DNA from: Hoylesella timonensis 4401737 = DSM 22865 = JCM 15640
Lineage (GTDB): Bacteria > Bacteroidota > Bacteroidia > Bacteroidales > Bacteroidaceae
DNA length: 64,000 bases
NCBI RefSeq assembly: GCF_000455445.1
Contig: NZ_HG417090.1
Coordinates: 187,501 to 251,500, forward strand
Direction: 5' to 3'
Numbering within the stretch: position 1 is the stretch's first letter; every line of letters starts with the position of its first letter. Below the pieces are notes generated by a model. The model was not told the DNA's origin. It worked only from the letters and a program-made list of their open reading frames with translations, and searched no databases. Positions 45,922-54,485 of this stretch are shown here, piece after piece. A program made the position numbers and the translations under genes.

Positions 45922-46845
45922 ATGAGAGGCAACCCACCAACACAGAGTATTTTTCAACGTCCCATTTGGGTTTCACTATTTGCGCTCACAGCCGCCGTGG
46001 CATGGGGCTGGGCATATCCGCTCATCAAATTAGGCTTTGCCGAGTTTGGCATCACGCAAGGAATGACGGGTAGCAAGATGGTGTTTGCTGGCATTCGGTT
46101 TAGTTTGTCGGGCGTCATCATCTTGCTTATGGCGCAACTCACTGGGCGCGATTTTCATTTGCGATCGGCGAGAGATTCGTGGTACATTCTGCTGTTTGCC
46201 CTTCTGAACACCACCTTGCATTATGCGTTTTTCTATTTCGGACTGTCGTATAGTGAGGGTTCGCGAGCCGCTATTCTCAATTCGCTCAGCGTCTTCTCGG
46301 TGGTTATCTTTGCCTGTCTTTTCTTTAAGAGCGACCGCATGACGCTGCGCAAACTCACGGGTTGTGTGGTGGGCTTTGCTGGTATTCTGTCGCTTAATTT
46401 GGGAAGTGCCGAGAGTGGACACTTCACATGGTTAGGCGACGGCATGATTATTCTCAATGCCCTCTGTGGTGCTGTTACCTCCTTACTTATCCGTGGACTG
46501 GGCAAGCGCATCGACGTGTTTGTTGGTACGGGACTGGCGTTGGCCATTGGCGGCTTGCTCTTGGTGGTGCCTGGGCTGTTGTGGAATGGCACACTGCCAC
46601 GTATCACGCTATTGGGCTGCGTGTACTTGGTGCTGCTCATTGGCATTAGCACGGTGGGTTTTGGCTTGTACAACAAGTTGCTGACCTGCAACCCTGTGGG
46701 AAAGGTCGCCATCTATAACTCGCTCATCCCCGTGGTGGGCGCCGTGACCTCCTGTCTCTGTCTCAACGAGACGTTTCATTTCAAGTATTTGGTGGCTGGC
46801 TTGTTGGCAGCCGCTGGTATTTATATCATCAATAAGGGAAAATAA
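45922..46845 (+). CDS. DMT-superfamily (EamA) transporter
   Basis: 307 residues from MRGNPPTQSIFQRPIW. A clear AAGGAGG 12 bp upstream decides this start over 45889 and 45751. It has ten predicted membrane helices in two EamA repeats (WGWAYPLIKLGFAEFG; later KVAIYNSLIPVVGAVTS and FKYLVAGLLAAAGIYII). EamA proteins export small metabolites such as amino acids. A box TACCTTTA near 45822 may be its promoter. It is convergent with the porin-like gene. Confidence 0.92.
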   Translation: MRGNPPTQSIFQRPIWVSLFALTAAVAWGWAYPLIKLGFAEFGITQGMTGSKMVFAGIRFSLSGVIILLMAQLTGRDFHLRSARDSWYILLFALLNTTLHYAFFYFGLSYSEGSRAAILNSLSVFSVVIFACLFFKSDRMTLRKLTGCVVGFAGILSLNLGSAESGHFTWLGDGMIILNALCGAVTSLLIRGLGKRIDVFVGTGLALAIGGLLLVVPGLLWNGTLPRITLLGCVYLVLLIGISTVGFGLYNKLLTCNPVGKVAIYNSLIPVVGAVTSCLCLNETFHFKYLVAGLLAAAGIYIINKGK

Positions 46846-46902
46846 CAACTTACAATTGTCTGAGTTTTGTCCTGCTTGCTACTCTCAGAGTAGTGGTTAT
46901 CG

Positions 46903-48210
46903 TTAAAAGCTGTACTTCAGTTTAACCCACGCCTCACTGTTTTTGCCATACATCTTGAATATTCCTTTGTCGGCATGAAAATAGTCGTATCCGATAGCGA
47001 TTGCTGTTTGATCGTTGAGGGCATAGGTGGTGGATAGGCGATTGAAGATGCCACCGTTTGTTACATCAACGTAGGCAAAGGTAGAAAGTTTTAGCGTGTT
47101 TTGCAGCAGTTCTTTGGCGAGTCGTGCCGTGGCTATCCCTGCATGGCGATAGATAGGCAGTCTTTCAAGATTGCCCGATGTGTATTTGTGGCAATATTGC
47201 AGACTTGCATTCCAGTCGTTGCCAGGGTACCAATCAATGCCGATGAGCGCATTGAGTGCATTGCGGCATTCTACTTCGCATCCCATTGCAGCATTTTGCG
47301 CTTCATTGATGTATTTGGCTACCTCTGCTCGAATGACGAATTGCCCGATGGGCAACGAACAGTCGGCTCCTAACATCGTCATGCGGTGATAGCGTCCATC
47401 GATGTGTAGTGACTTTCCGTCGGTTGTCATTCCCATGCGAAGGGCTGGCAACTTGTTCCATGTGCGCAAGGCACTCACAGAGAAATCCACACCGCTGAGA
47501 TTGACGGTGATGCGTCCGCCGTATTCCATGTTCTTCAGTCGCTTTTCTGGTTTTCCGCTTTCTAAGTCTATGGAATAGGGGAGGGAGGTGTTCGGCAACC
47601 GCATTGCCCACGGATTGCGCAGGTCGGTAGGTATCACAGCGAAGTTAGTCACTGGGTTGCACACTGCTTCTGCTGTAATGACTCCCAAGGTGTATTTGGC
47701 ACGCAAGCCATTCACAGGCATACGTATGTCATCATAGTCTTGGGCGAGAAATTCGGTATAGTCGATGGGCGACACACAGTCGGTAAGGCGCAGTGCATCT
47801 GCCACTCCCCATATCACGATTTGCCGTCCCACACGCAGGTCAAGGTTGCCTTTGGTATATGACAGATACGCCTCGCGCAGTTCTATGCCTGTACGTTCTT
47901 TCAGTATTCCGTTGTAAATAGCATTCAGTGAGACAAAGAGAGCAGTCGCTCCTTTTTCGAGTCTCACTTCGCCCCTTGCCCGAGTTCGCGATGCCATCCA
48001 GTCAGCATTCCCCGTTGTTCGGAGTGCGTGGTAGGTGTCAAGAAATCCCTTCACCCGAACGCGCAGGGCGTTGTCCTCCGTTTCTTCCTCTTGCACATAT
48101 TCCGCATCAACGGAATCGGTCTCCACCGCCGAGGTGTCAATCTGGGCTGATGCTTGTGCCGAGAACATCGGCACAAGCAAGAGCATCGTCCATAATCGCA
48201 GCATTCTCAT
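46903..48210 (-). CDS. Outer-membrane beta-barrel of the RND operon (DUF1302-like)
   Basis: 435 residues. The signal peptide ends ASAQ. An acidic stretch (DTSAVETDSVDAEYVQEEE) leads into a barrel with repeated strands (VKGFLDTYHALRTTG, NLDLRVGRQIVIWGVADALR, GLRAKYTLGVITAEAV) ending in the outer-membrane signature WVKLKYSF. The layout recalls the DUF1302 porins that accompany RND/MMPL pumps in other phyla. It is the last gene of a three-gene operon, 2 bp after the LolA-like gene, and probably the outer-membrane exit or entry pore. Confidence 0.85.
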   Translation of the reverse strand: MRMLRLWTMLLLVPMFSAQASAQIDTSAVETDSVDAEYVQEEETEDNALRVRVKGFLDTYHALRTTGNADWMASRTRARGEVRLEKGATALFVSLNAIYNGILKERTGIELREAYLSYTKGNLDLRVGRQIVIWGVADALRLTDCVSPIDYTEFLAQDYDDIRMPVNGLRAKYTLGVITAEAVCNPVTNFAVIPTDLRNPWAMRLPNTSLPYSIDLESGKPEKRLKNMEYGGRITVNLSGVDFSVSALRTWNKLPALRMGMTTDGKSLHIDGRYHRMTMLGADCSLPIGQFVIRAEVAKYINEAQNAAMGCEVECRNALNALIGIDWYPGNDWNASLQYCHKYTSGNLERLPIYRHAGIATARLAKELLQNTLKLSTFAYVDVTNGGIFNRLSTTYALNDQTAIAIGYDYFHADKGIFKMYGKNSEAWVKLKYSF

Positions 48211-48212
48211 GG

Positions 48213-48992
48213 TCAGAGTCCTTTCTCCAATTTGGAAACGGTGAAGAGGTTGGGCGCAACCTTGATATTGAATCGCTGGTTGTTCATGCGAATGATGGTC
48301 TTGTGACCCGTCTGCACATTTTCCATTTGCATGAGGTGCATCGTCCAGAATCCCTGTACTTTTACGATGTTGGAGATAGAGAGTCGGCGGTGTAGTTTGT
48401 TCAGTTTGTCGTAGTATTCAGCCTTGACAGCCATCAAACAGTCCTGTCTTATCCATGTTACTCGACGTGTATAGATTTCGTCCTTGTCATTGGGAATCGA
48501 CTGCACCACCCAGCATCTATGTCCGGCTAAGTTTTCTTCTCGCAGGAGCTGGTGCTTTTCCTCGTCCACATTGCGCATACTCATGTCGTTGTAGGTAAAG
48601 TCGCTACCCATGAAGTAGTCGGTCTTCGACGACTTACCGCTAATACGTCTTGTCTTTTTCATGGCAGGCAGATAGAGCCACTTGTCGTCCACCTTGCGTG
48701 GATTGTCGTAGTCCCAGGTGAGAAATCCTGTTCCCTTCACATCTCCGGGATAAGTGAAGAACATAATTTTCTTTGTGTCCTTGCCTACGTCCATAGCCCA
48801 CGATTCGAGTTTTCTGATGCGTTTGTGTCCACTTCGCTGAATGAGCGTCATCTCTACGTTAGCGTAGCGTGTGTCGCCATCAGGTCGGTTCTTTACTTTC
48901 TGCATAATATCCCTACCAGACAGTCCTGCTGCCTGTGCGCTGCCAATTGCCAACAGAGCGATGAGCAGCAATGTAAAATTTCTTGTTTTCAT
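48213..48992 (-). CDS. LolA-like outer-membrane lipoprotein-sorting protein
   Basis: 259 residues with a signal peptide ending AQAA. The mature part is a half-open barrel typical of the LolA/LolB-like PF17131 family: NVEMTLIQRSGHKRIRKLES, MFFTYPGDVKGTGFLTWDY, WLYLPAMKKTRRISGKSSK, DYFMGSDFTYNDMS. These bind lipids or hydrophobic ligands in the periplasm. Coupling to an RND permease and a barrel implies a periplasmic carrier for a lipid-like substrate. It is not the main LolA of lipoprotein transport. Confidence 0.88.
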   Translation of the reverse strand: MKTRNFTLLLIALLAIGSAQAAGLSGRDIMQKVKNRPDGDTRYANVEMTLIQRSGHKRIRKLESWAMDVGKDTKKIMFFTYPGDVKGTGFLTWDYDNPRKVDDKWLYLPAMKKTRRISGKSSKTDYFMGSDFTYNDMSMRNVDEEKHQLLREENLAGHRCWVVQSIPNDKDEIYTRRVTWIRQDCLMAVKAEYYDKLNKLHRRLSISNIVKVQGFWTMHLMQMENVQTGHKTIIRMNNQRFNIKVAPNLFTVSKLEKGL

Positions 48993-49002
48993 TTTTTTTG
49001 TT

Positions 49003-51375
49003 TTAATTGTTATTTTGAGTGTTGTTGATTTTTGCCTTCTCTTGCTTGAAGATGTGGAGATAGTCTATGAGGATAGGAGTGAGGAAGAGGTCAGCCAACA
49101 AAGCCGATACCATGCCCGCCACGGCAAGGATGCCCCAGTTGCTCATCTGTGTGGCATCGGAGAAGACGAAGCCCATGAATGTTGCCGAGATGACGACCGT
49201 GGACATCACAATGGCAAGTCCTTCGGTGCGGAAGGTGCGGTTGATGGCTTCTGCATAATTGCCGCATCTGTCGTATGCCACATGACTGTGGTTGATGAAA
49301 TGAATGGTGTCATCGACTGCGATACCCAAGACCATCGGAATGAGCGAGGCGGTCATCATGTCGAGTGGGTAGCCAAGCCATCCCATCATTCCACCTACGA
49401 TAATGGCGGGGGCTATGTTGGGTATCATCCCTACGAGTCCCACTTTCCAGTTTCCAAAAATCAGAACGAGGATGATGCCGATCACCAATACCGACAGCAT
49501 CATCGACCACATCTGTCCTCGCTCCACATACTGCTGCATGACGGTGAACTGCGGAATATTCCCTACCACCGAAACGTGTGCATCGGGGAAGAGACGGCGT
49601 GCCTCTGCCTGAAGGTCGTTCATTTCCTTTTCCGCTTCGTTGGAGTTGTAGTCTTTCAGTTCTATTTGTAGTCTTAGCCGTTTATAGTTGTAGTCCATCC
49701 AGTATTCCGACTCCGTTCCTCCGGCGTTTTCGTACAGCAACAGCAACTGTGCCACCATATCGGCATTGTCGGGAATGGTGTAAAATTGCTGCTTGTTCCC
49801 ATTGAGTGTGCAATTCATGTCTTTCACAATGTCAGTGATGGAGTTGTGGCGCTTGGTTAGCTTGTAGCTGTCAGCAATTTTTGACAATTGGTCGAGCTTT
49901 TGTAGATTTTTTGGTTTCTTGGCATCGTTGTCGTGTGGCAGCGTAATCATCAAATCGTAGGCATACATGGAGCCGAGTTCCGTTTCACAAAGGTTGAGGA
50001 ATTTGTTGACGTAAGGCACTTTTCTCCCCATCGTCTTCTCAATGTCGAATGCTGGCTCGATGAAGAAGAGTCCGATGCCACAGAAAATTGTCAGCACCAC
50101 CGACAACGCGACAATGCCCCGATGATGGCGTATTACAAAACTTCCGAATTGCTCAAACCTATTGCCAATATAGCCCTCAAAGCTCTTCGACATATTGACG
50201 GTTGGTTTTCTATCCTTGCCAAACGACAACAGAAGGGGAGTGATGAAAAGGCAGGTAATCAATACGGCGAGCAGACTGATGGATGTGTTGAGACCAATTG
50301 CCTGCATGGGTACGATTTTCATGGAAAGGAACGTCATCATGGCAGCCACGGTGGTGAGTGCTGAGAGCGATACGCCCCAACCTGTCTCGCCCATCGCATC
50401 GATGATGGATTGCCTGCGCCTACCTGTCTCTACGAAGCGCGTCTTAAAGAAGTTGTACAGGTGGATGTTGTAGGCAATGGAGCAGGCAAAGGTGAGAATG
50501 ACGGCTATCATTGTGGTTGTCATGTCGATGTAGATGCCTGTCCAGCCGATGATGCCAAAGCTGATGAGCAGTCCTAAGACAGAGGTGAGTAATGGCGCTA
50601 TTACTCCACGTAGCGAACGAGTTACGATGAGCATTACTACAATAGAGATGATGAATGCGAAGAGGAACAGTCGTCCCATTTCACCCTTGAGATAGACCAC
50701 CTTCTCATAGCTCAGATAAGGCATTCCCGCAGCAGCGGGCGACAGTTCTGCATATTTCTCCTTGCCTATGACATGTCCAGCTTCCCTTCCAGTAATCATG
50801 TCGGGAGCCATGTCGCTCGTCTTCTTCCACACACTGTCGGCAGGGAAGGGACGCAGCTTTACCATGATCCATGTCATTGTTCCATCGGTCGATACCATTT
50901 TCTTCGCCAGATAGGGTTTGCTGTAAGCCTTGCGCTTGATTTCTTTCAGTCCAGCGGCATCCGATGGAATTTGCTCGGGTACAATCTGCTCTATGGTCAT
51001 ACCTTCTTCCGTACCAGAGGCAAACTCAAGATCGGTGAGCGATGTTACCTTGTCGGCGTACGACAAACTATCTTTCAGTTCGTTGCTCAGCTCACGAATG
51101 AGTGTGAGACTGCGTTTGGAAAAGATGTCCTTATTCTTTACCAATACTGCCACATAGTAGTCGTTGCCAAAGATAGACTTGAACTCGTTGGTCTTGAGCA
51201 GTATAGGGTCGTCGCTCAAAAAATAGTCGTCGAACGAAGTTCTTATCACGATGCGCTTGGCTCCAACGAGAGAGAACGCGACAAGCAGGGCGAACAGCGC
51301 ACCCACAATAAGCCGATGGCGCAAAATCCAGTTCGCCAACTGCCTGAAAAGGTTGTTGATTTTTTCGATTTTCAT
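49003..51375 (-). CDS. RND/MMPL-family permease
   Basis: 790 residues, with twelve predicted membrane helices in two sets (first TM RLIVGALFALLVAFSLVGA; blocks of TMs near 225-400 and 630-780) and two periplasmic domains. The motif TMIAVILTFACSIAYNIHLY and the second-half IPMVLGIAVDDTIHFINHSH carry the membrane Asp residues for proton coupling. This short RND type (MMPL/HpnN-like) moves lipids and other hydrophobic compounds. It is the first gene of the RND-LolA-like-barrel operon, behind the regulated leader at 51437-51621. Confidence 0.92.
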   Translation of the reverse strand: MKIEKINNLFRQLANWILRHRLIVGALFALLVAFSLVGAKRIVIRTSFDDYFLSDDPILLKTNEFKSIFGNDYYVAVLVKNKDIFSKRSLTLIRELSNELKDSLSYADKVTSLTDLEFASGTEEGMTIEQIVPEQIPSDAAGLKEIKRKAYSKPYLAKKMVSTDGTMTWIMVKLRPFPADSVWKKTSDMAPDMITGREAGHVIGKEKYAELSPAAAGMPYLSYEKVVYLKGEMGRLFLFAFIISIVVMLIVTRSLRGVIAPLLTSVLGLLISFGIIGWTGIYIDMTTTMIAVILTFACSIAYNIHLYNFFKTRFVETGRRRQSIIDAMGETGWGVSLSALTTVAAMMTFLSMKIVPMQAIGLNTSISLLAVLITCLFITPLLLSFGKDRKPTVNMSKSFEGYIGNRFEQFGSFVIRHHRGIVALSVVLTIFCGIGLFFIEPAFDIEKTMGRKVPYVNKFLNLCETELGSMYAYDLMITLPHDNDAKKPKNLQKLDQLSKIADSYKLTKRHNSITDIVKDMNCTLNGNKQQFYTIPDNADMVAQLLLLYENAGGTESEYWMDYNYKRLRLQIELKDYNSNEAEKEMNDLQAEARRLFPDAHVSVVGNIPQFTVMQQYVERGQMWSMMLSVLVIGIILVLIFGNWKVGLVGMIPNIAPAIIVGGMMGWLGYPLDMMTASLIPMVLGIAVDDTIHFINHSHVAYDRCGNYAEAINRTFRTEGLAIVMSTVVISATFMGFVFSDATQMSNWGILAVAGMVSALLADLFLTPILIDYLHIFKQEKAKINNTQNNN

Positions 51376-51436
51376 TGTTGTTTTTATTTTGATGATTGAT
51401 GAATATGATATTCCGGTCTTGGCGAAGCCACAATAA

Positions 51437-51621
51437 TGAACGATGTTCCGATTTGTTCAAAAAAAAAGCGCACCGCTCATTGCCTGAACGGTGCGCCTCG
51501 CATGGGATGGCAGCTTCCTGCTGCCTGATATGTCGTTTTCTCCTTGTCATGTCATGATGGTTGTTGATGGCGACAAAGGTAAGGATAAAGACCGGGACGT
51601 ACAATACCCAATAATGGGTAT
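51437..51621 (-). promoter_or_regulatory. RND operon promoter and attenuator-like leader
   Basis: On the minus strand the order is as follows. A 16-bp palindrome TACCCAATAATGGGTA (51605-51620) abuts the -33 TTG (51604-51602). After 20 bp comes TACCTTTG (51581-51574). Then 77 nt, including the hairpin GGCAGC/GCTGCC (51509-51525). Then the terminator-like stem GCGCACCG/CGGTGCGC (51468-51496) with nine T. Last is the 23-bp element with GAACGATGTTC and TTGTTCA (51437-51459). The start codon lies 61 bp further on. The layout matches 58650-58828 nearly base for base in spacing. Confidence 0.7.
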
Positions 51622-51666
51622 TTGTGCCGCCCCGTGCGGGCAGATGAAAAAAAACAGGCCGCACGC

Positions 51667-52058
51667 TTGGACCTATCGGACAATTTTCGTACCTTTGCCC
51701 TTGATATATCAACTCCGTGGCTCGCGCCACGTCATAAGCAATGTGGAGCGTGTGTAAAATGCGAAACTTTTTTGATGACAGCGTGATTTTTCCGACAGAT
51801 TATTTGGCATTCCCAAATAATTTGCTAACACACACATGCGCACAGGCTAACCGCCGGTCAACTCTCTTATTTAGATATTCGCATACGCGCGCGAGGCGCA
51901 CGCATGGAAACATAGGCAGGACGGGGATTCCACAGGAATTTCCTTCCTGCTTTCTTCATGTCCGCTCGCCAGGCGGACGGCGGCGTAAGCAAGCGTCAGC
52001 AATAGACATTTCTCAAGTATAATTATCATTTAAAGAACAATATCAAAAAACGAGCAAA
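51667..52058 (+). promoter_or_regulatory. Promoter and 350-nt leader of the fimbrillin-like locus
   Basis: TTG (51667-51669), 20 bp, TACCTTTG (51690-51697) is a full-consensus promoter, divergent from the RND operon promoter. The leader to 52058 has no convincing gene. It contains hairpins GCAGGA/TCCTGC (about 51922-51956) and GTCCG/CGGAC (51960-51978). Such a long leader could host post-transcriptional control. Confidence 0.6.
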
Positions 52059-52268
52059 ATGAAAAAGAAAAAGTACATTACACCCAATGTTGAAATCATT
52101 TCCACGGAAATGCAACAGAACCTGCTCGCCGGCAGCGGAATAAAGAGTTCGATGGACAGTGATGAAAGCGAATGGGAGGTTGTAGACAACAGCGACCCAT
52201 CACTTTCAGGACGAAGCGCAACAGGGTTGAGCAAGTCCTACAACAGCGACTGGGAAACCGAGAGGTAG
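52059..52268 (+). CDS. Small conserved-type Prevotella peptide
   Basis: 69 residues: basic start MKKKKYITPNVEIISTEM, a short central QNLLAGSGI, then an acidic, Ser/Asp-rich tail (SMDSDESEWEVVDNSD; NSDWETER). There is no signal peptide. Short proteins with MKKxYxxPxxxxxxxxxxxLLAGS starts and acidic tails are common in Prevotella and unnamed; this is recalled family knowledge. The leader-peptide-like division (conserved basic N-part, variable tail) is suggestive of a precursor peptide, but no modification enzyme is nearby. It lies 72 bp before the fimbrillin-like gene in the same operon. Confidence 0.7.
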   Translation: MKKKKYITPNVEIISTEMQQNLLAGSGIKSSMDSDESEWEVVDNSDPSLSGRSATGLSKSYNSDWETER

Positions 52269-52340
52269 GCGGAAGCAGCTTACAGGAAAGCGACAACAAA
52301 ACAAAAGTATCAAACGACAAAAATAATTAAGAAAGACAAA

Positions 52341-54254
52341 ATGAAAGCAATCAAAGCAATGAGACAGGCAGCGGTGACCGTAACGGCAGCCGTGGCGCTT
52401 GCACTGACCGGGTGCACCGGACAGGAAGACTTCATCGACGGCGGCGATACACCAGCACAGGGCGTAACGCTCACCATGACCGCCTCGACTGGCGTGGAGA
52501 ACCCCGACGGCACGCGCGCCAACCTCACCGAGGGCGACGACAAGAACCCGTGGCTGTGGGAGAACAATGACGCACTACTTGTGGTGAACGCTGACGGCAA
52601 AGCCCTCGGTACCCTCACGATCAAGAAAGGCATAGGCGAGGAGAAGGGCGTGTTCGAAGGATCCGTAAACGGGTTGACAGCCGGACAAAAGGTTCGCATA
52701 TTCTACCTCGGCCCCAACACGAATACATCCCGCATCGTGGACGGCAAGATCATGTTCGACTTCTCTAAGCTCGACGGCAAGCGCGAATCGCTGAAAAGCC
52801 TCTGCGCCCTTAACGCAGAAGGAACGGTGAAGATGGACGGCAACAAGGCGAGTATACTGGGCGACGTGACACTCAAGAATGCCTTCGCCGCAGCCCACTT
52901 CAGTGTCAAGGGCAAAACCGACCCGCTCCTGGGCGACAAATACAAAGACCTCGTGGTACACGGCGACGTACCCCTGCAAGCCACCGTCGACGCAGCAAGC
53001 GGAGAAATTACGAGCACCGTCATGGCGGGAACGGAGAGCAACGTGCGTTCGGGGCTTGTGTTCACGACGACCGCGAGCCCTGATGCACCCTATGACATCT
53101 ACCTCCCTCTGGTGCCCAACAAGGCAGCGACCGACAAAGCCACGATCTCCTTCGACATCTACACCGACAAGCAAACCTCCAAAAAAATCGTCTCCGCCGG
53201 AGCCGTATCAGCGAAGGTAGGCAACAGCGCCGACGCCTTCGTGCGCAAAGCCGATGGCACCCTATCCGTGTTCACCGTGAGCAAGGATGGCAAGAAGGTC
53301 AACTTCACCGACGGCAACCTGCAGTACATGATGCCCAAGCAGGTATATTCACTCTCCGTGCGCAAGCACATCAAGCCCAACACCCTCTACCGCAAGGGCA
53401 AGGACAAAGCACTATCGCTGACTGCCACGTACAACGTGCTGAAGGGATACTACCGACTCGCCCCCGAGCAGTGGATCATGGTGCCCCCCACCAGCTACGC
53501 TGACAACTACTACTTCGGCATCTACACCTGTGTGAAGGACAATAACGACGCATGGAACGTGAGCTGCACCACCAACCCCGTGTTCGACATGTTCTTCTTC
53601 GGAAAACCAGAACACCCCACCCTCGTCGACAAGAGTACGGGCAAATACTTCCTGCCCACGGCAAAAACCGAGTACCAGGGCACGGACAATGACTGGACCA
53701 ACTACGCGAAGCTGGGCGACAGCAAGGACCCATTAGTAACCCCCAGCCTGAGCGATTGGCAGTACCTGTTCGACACTCGCAAATTTCCTGACGACGACAC
53801 GCCTGCCTTCGCCCTCGCGTTCCTCGACCTCAACGGCAACGGTACCGTGGAGAGAAATGTGGACCAGGCTGGAATCGTGATATTCCCCGATGGAATGACA
53901 AAATCGACTGCAAGCTCGCTCTTCACCGCACCGAATGGTTCGACTTTCGGCAAAAGAACCCTCGATACCGACCTGGAGAGCGGCAATAAGGGCAAGATTC
54001 TCAGGATGGAAGCCGTCACCAAGAAGGGCTGCCTCTTCTTGCCCTTTCCCGGATGGAACAATGGCTATAATGGTAGCGAGTGCAAGATAGAACAGATAGG
54101 CCGCCACTTCAACTACTGGACCTCCACGTCCGACGGTGCTTGGATACCGGGGAACGTGACAATGACCCACTACAACATCACGATCGGCGCGACATTCGGA
54201 TCGAAAAGCGGAGTCAGCGGCAACGCCGTGCGCTTGATGCGCGTCGTAAAATAA
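52341..54254 (+). CDS. Fimbrillin-like lipoprotein with FISUMP-like C-terminus
   Basis: 637 residues. The lipoprotein signal reads VALALTGCTGQEDF (Cys near 23). The N-terminal half (TLTMTASTGVENPDGTRANL, WENNDALLVVNADGKALGTL) resembles Mfa/FimB-type fimbrillin domains. The C-terminal 250 residues (GYYRLAPEQWIMVPPTSYAD, DNDWTNYAKLG, WQYLFDTRKF, YWTSTSDGAW, AVRLMRVVK) resemble the FISUMP type of surface domain. GC content is far above its neighbours. It is probably a surface or pilus-tip adhesin, perhaps horizontally acquired. Confidence 0.75.
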   Translation: MKAIKAMRQAAVTVTAAVALALTGCTGQEDFIDGGDTPAQGVTLTMTASTGVENPDGTRANLTEGDDKNPWLWENNDALLVVNADGKALGTLTIKKGIGEEKGVFEGSVNGLTAGQKVRIFYLGPNTNTSRIVDGKIMFDFSKLDGKRESLKSLCALNAEGTVKMDGNKASILGDVTLKNAFAAAHFSVKGKTDPLLGDKYKDLVVHGDVPLQATVDAASGEITSTVMAGTESNVRSGLVFTTTASPDAPYDIYLPLVPNKAATDKATISFDIYTDKQTSKKIVSAGAVSAKVGNSADAFVRKADGTLSVFTVSKDGKKVNFTDGNLQYMMPKQVYSLSVRKHIKPNTLYRKGKDKALSLTATYNVLKGYYRLAPEQWIMVPPTSYADNYYFGIYTCVKDNNDAWNVSCTTNPVFDMFFFGKPEHPTLVDKSTGKYFLPTAKTEYQGTDNDWTNYAKLGDSKDPLVTPSLSDWQYLFDTRKFPDDDTPAFALAFLDLNGNGTVERNVDQAGIVIFPDGMTKSTASSLFTAPNGSTFGKRTLDTDLESGNKGKILRMEAVTKKGCLFLPFPGWNNGYNGSECKIEQIGRHFNYWTSTSDGAWIPGNVTMTHYNITIGATFGSKSGVSGNAVRLMRVVK

Positions 54255-54260
54255 CATCGA

Positions 54261-54311
54261 CCCCGGGGGGAACAGCACTTCTGCGAGAAAAGAAGTACTG
54301 CCCCCCCGAGG
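54261..54311 (+). terminator. Long GC-rich hairpin after the fimbrillin-like gene
   Basis: CCCCGGGGGG..CAGCACTTC pairs with GAAGTACTG..CCCCCCCGAG around a 10-nt loop. It is very stable but has no T run, so it may stabilise the mRNA end rather than terminate. Confidence 0.55.
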
Positions 54312-54412
54312 TGCGGTTCGCCATACAGCCCGGCGAGCCTGGCGGACAGACCGTGGAGAGGGTAAAGTAGATTCTCTCAGCTTTATTCCCCAAAAAGGAA
54401 AATGATATCTTT

Positions 54413-54450
54413 AAAGGGTTGATCGCAGCAATGCGGTCAACCCTTTCAAA
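54413..54450. terminator. Bidirectional terminator between fimbrillin-like and ABC genes
   Basis: The stem AAAGGGTTGATCGC / GCGGTCAACCCTTT has a 6-nt loop and A/T on both sides. Confidence 0.8.
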
Positions 54451-54457
54451 TATTTTG

Positions 54458-54485
54458 TAGGCTGGTTCTATAAATTAGCTTTGTT
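54458..54485. mobile_element. Solo MITE end at the ABC gene stop codon
   Basis: 28 bp identical to the left end of the MITE at 38008 (TAGGCTGGTTCTATAAATTA plus GCTTTGTT). It contributes the last codons (KANL) and the TAG stop of the ABC gene at 54468. Confidence 0.7.

Noticed and set aside
51741..52022. 93-codon ORF before the fimbrillin-like locus
   Set aside because: No start signal or domain; lies in the long structured leader.
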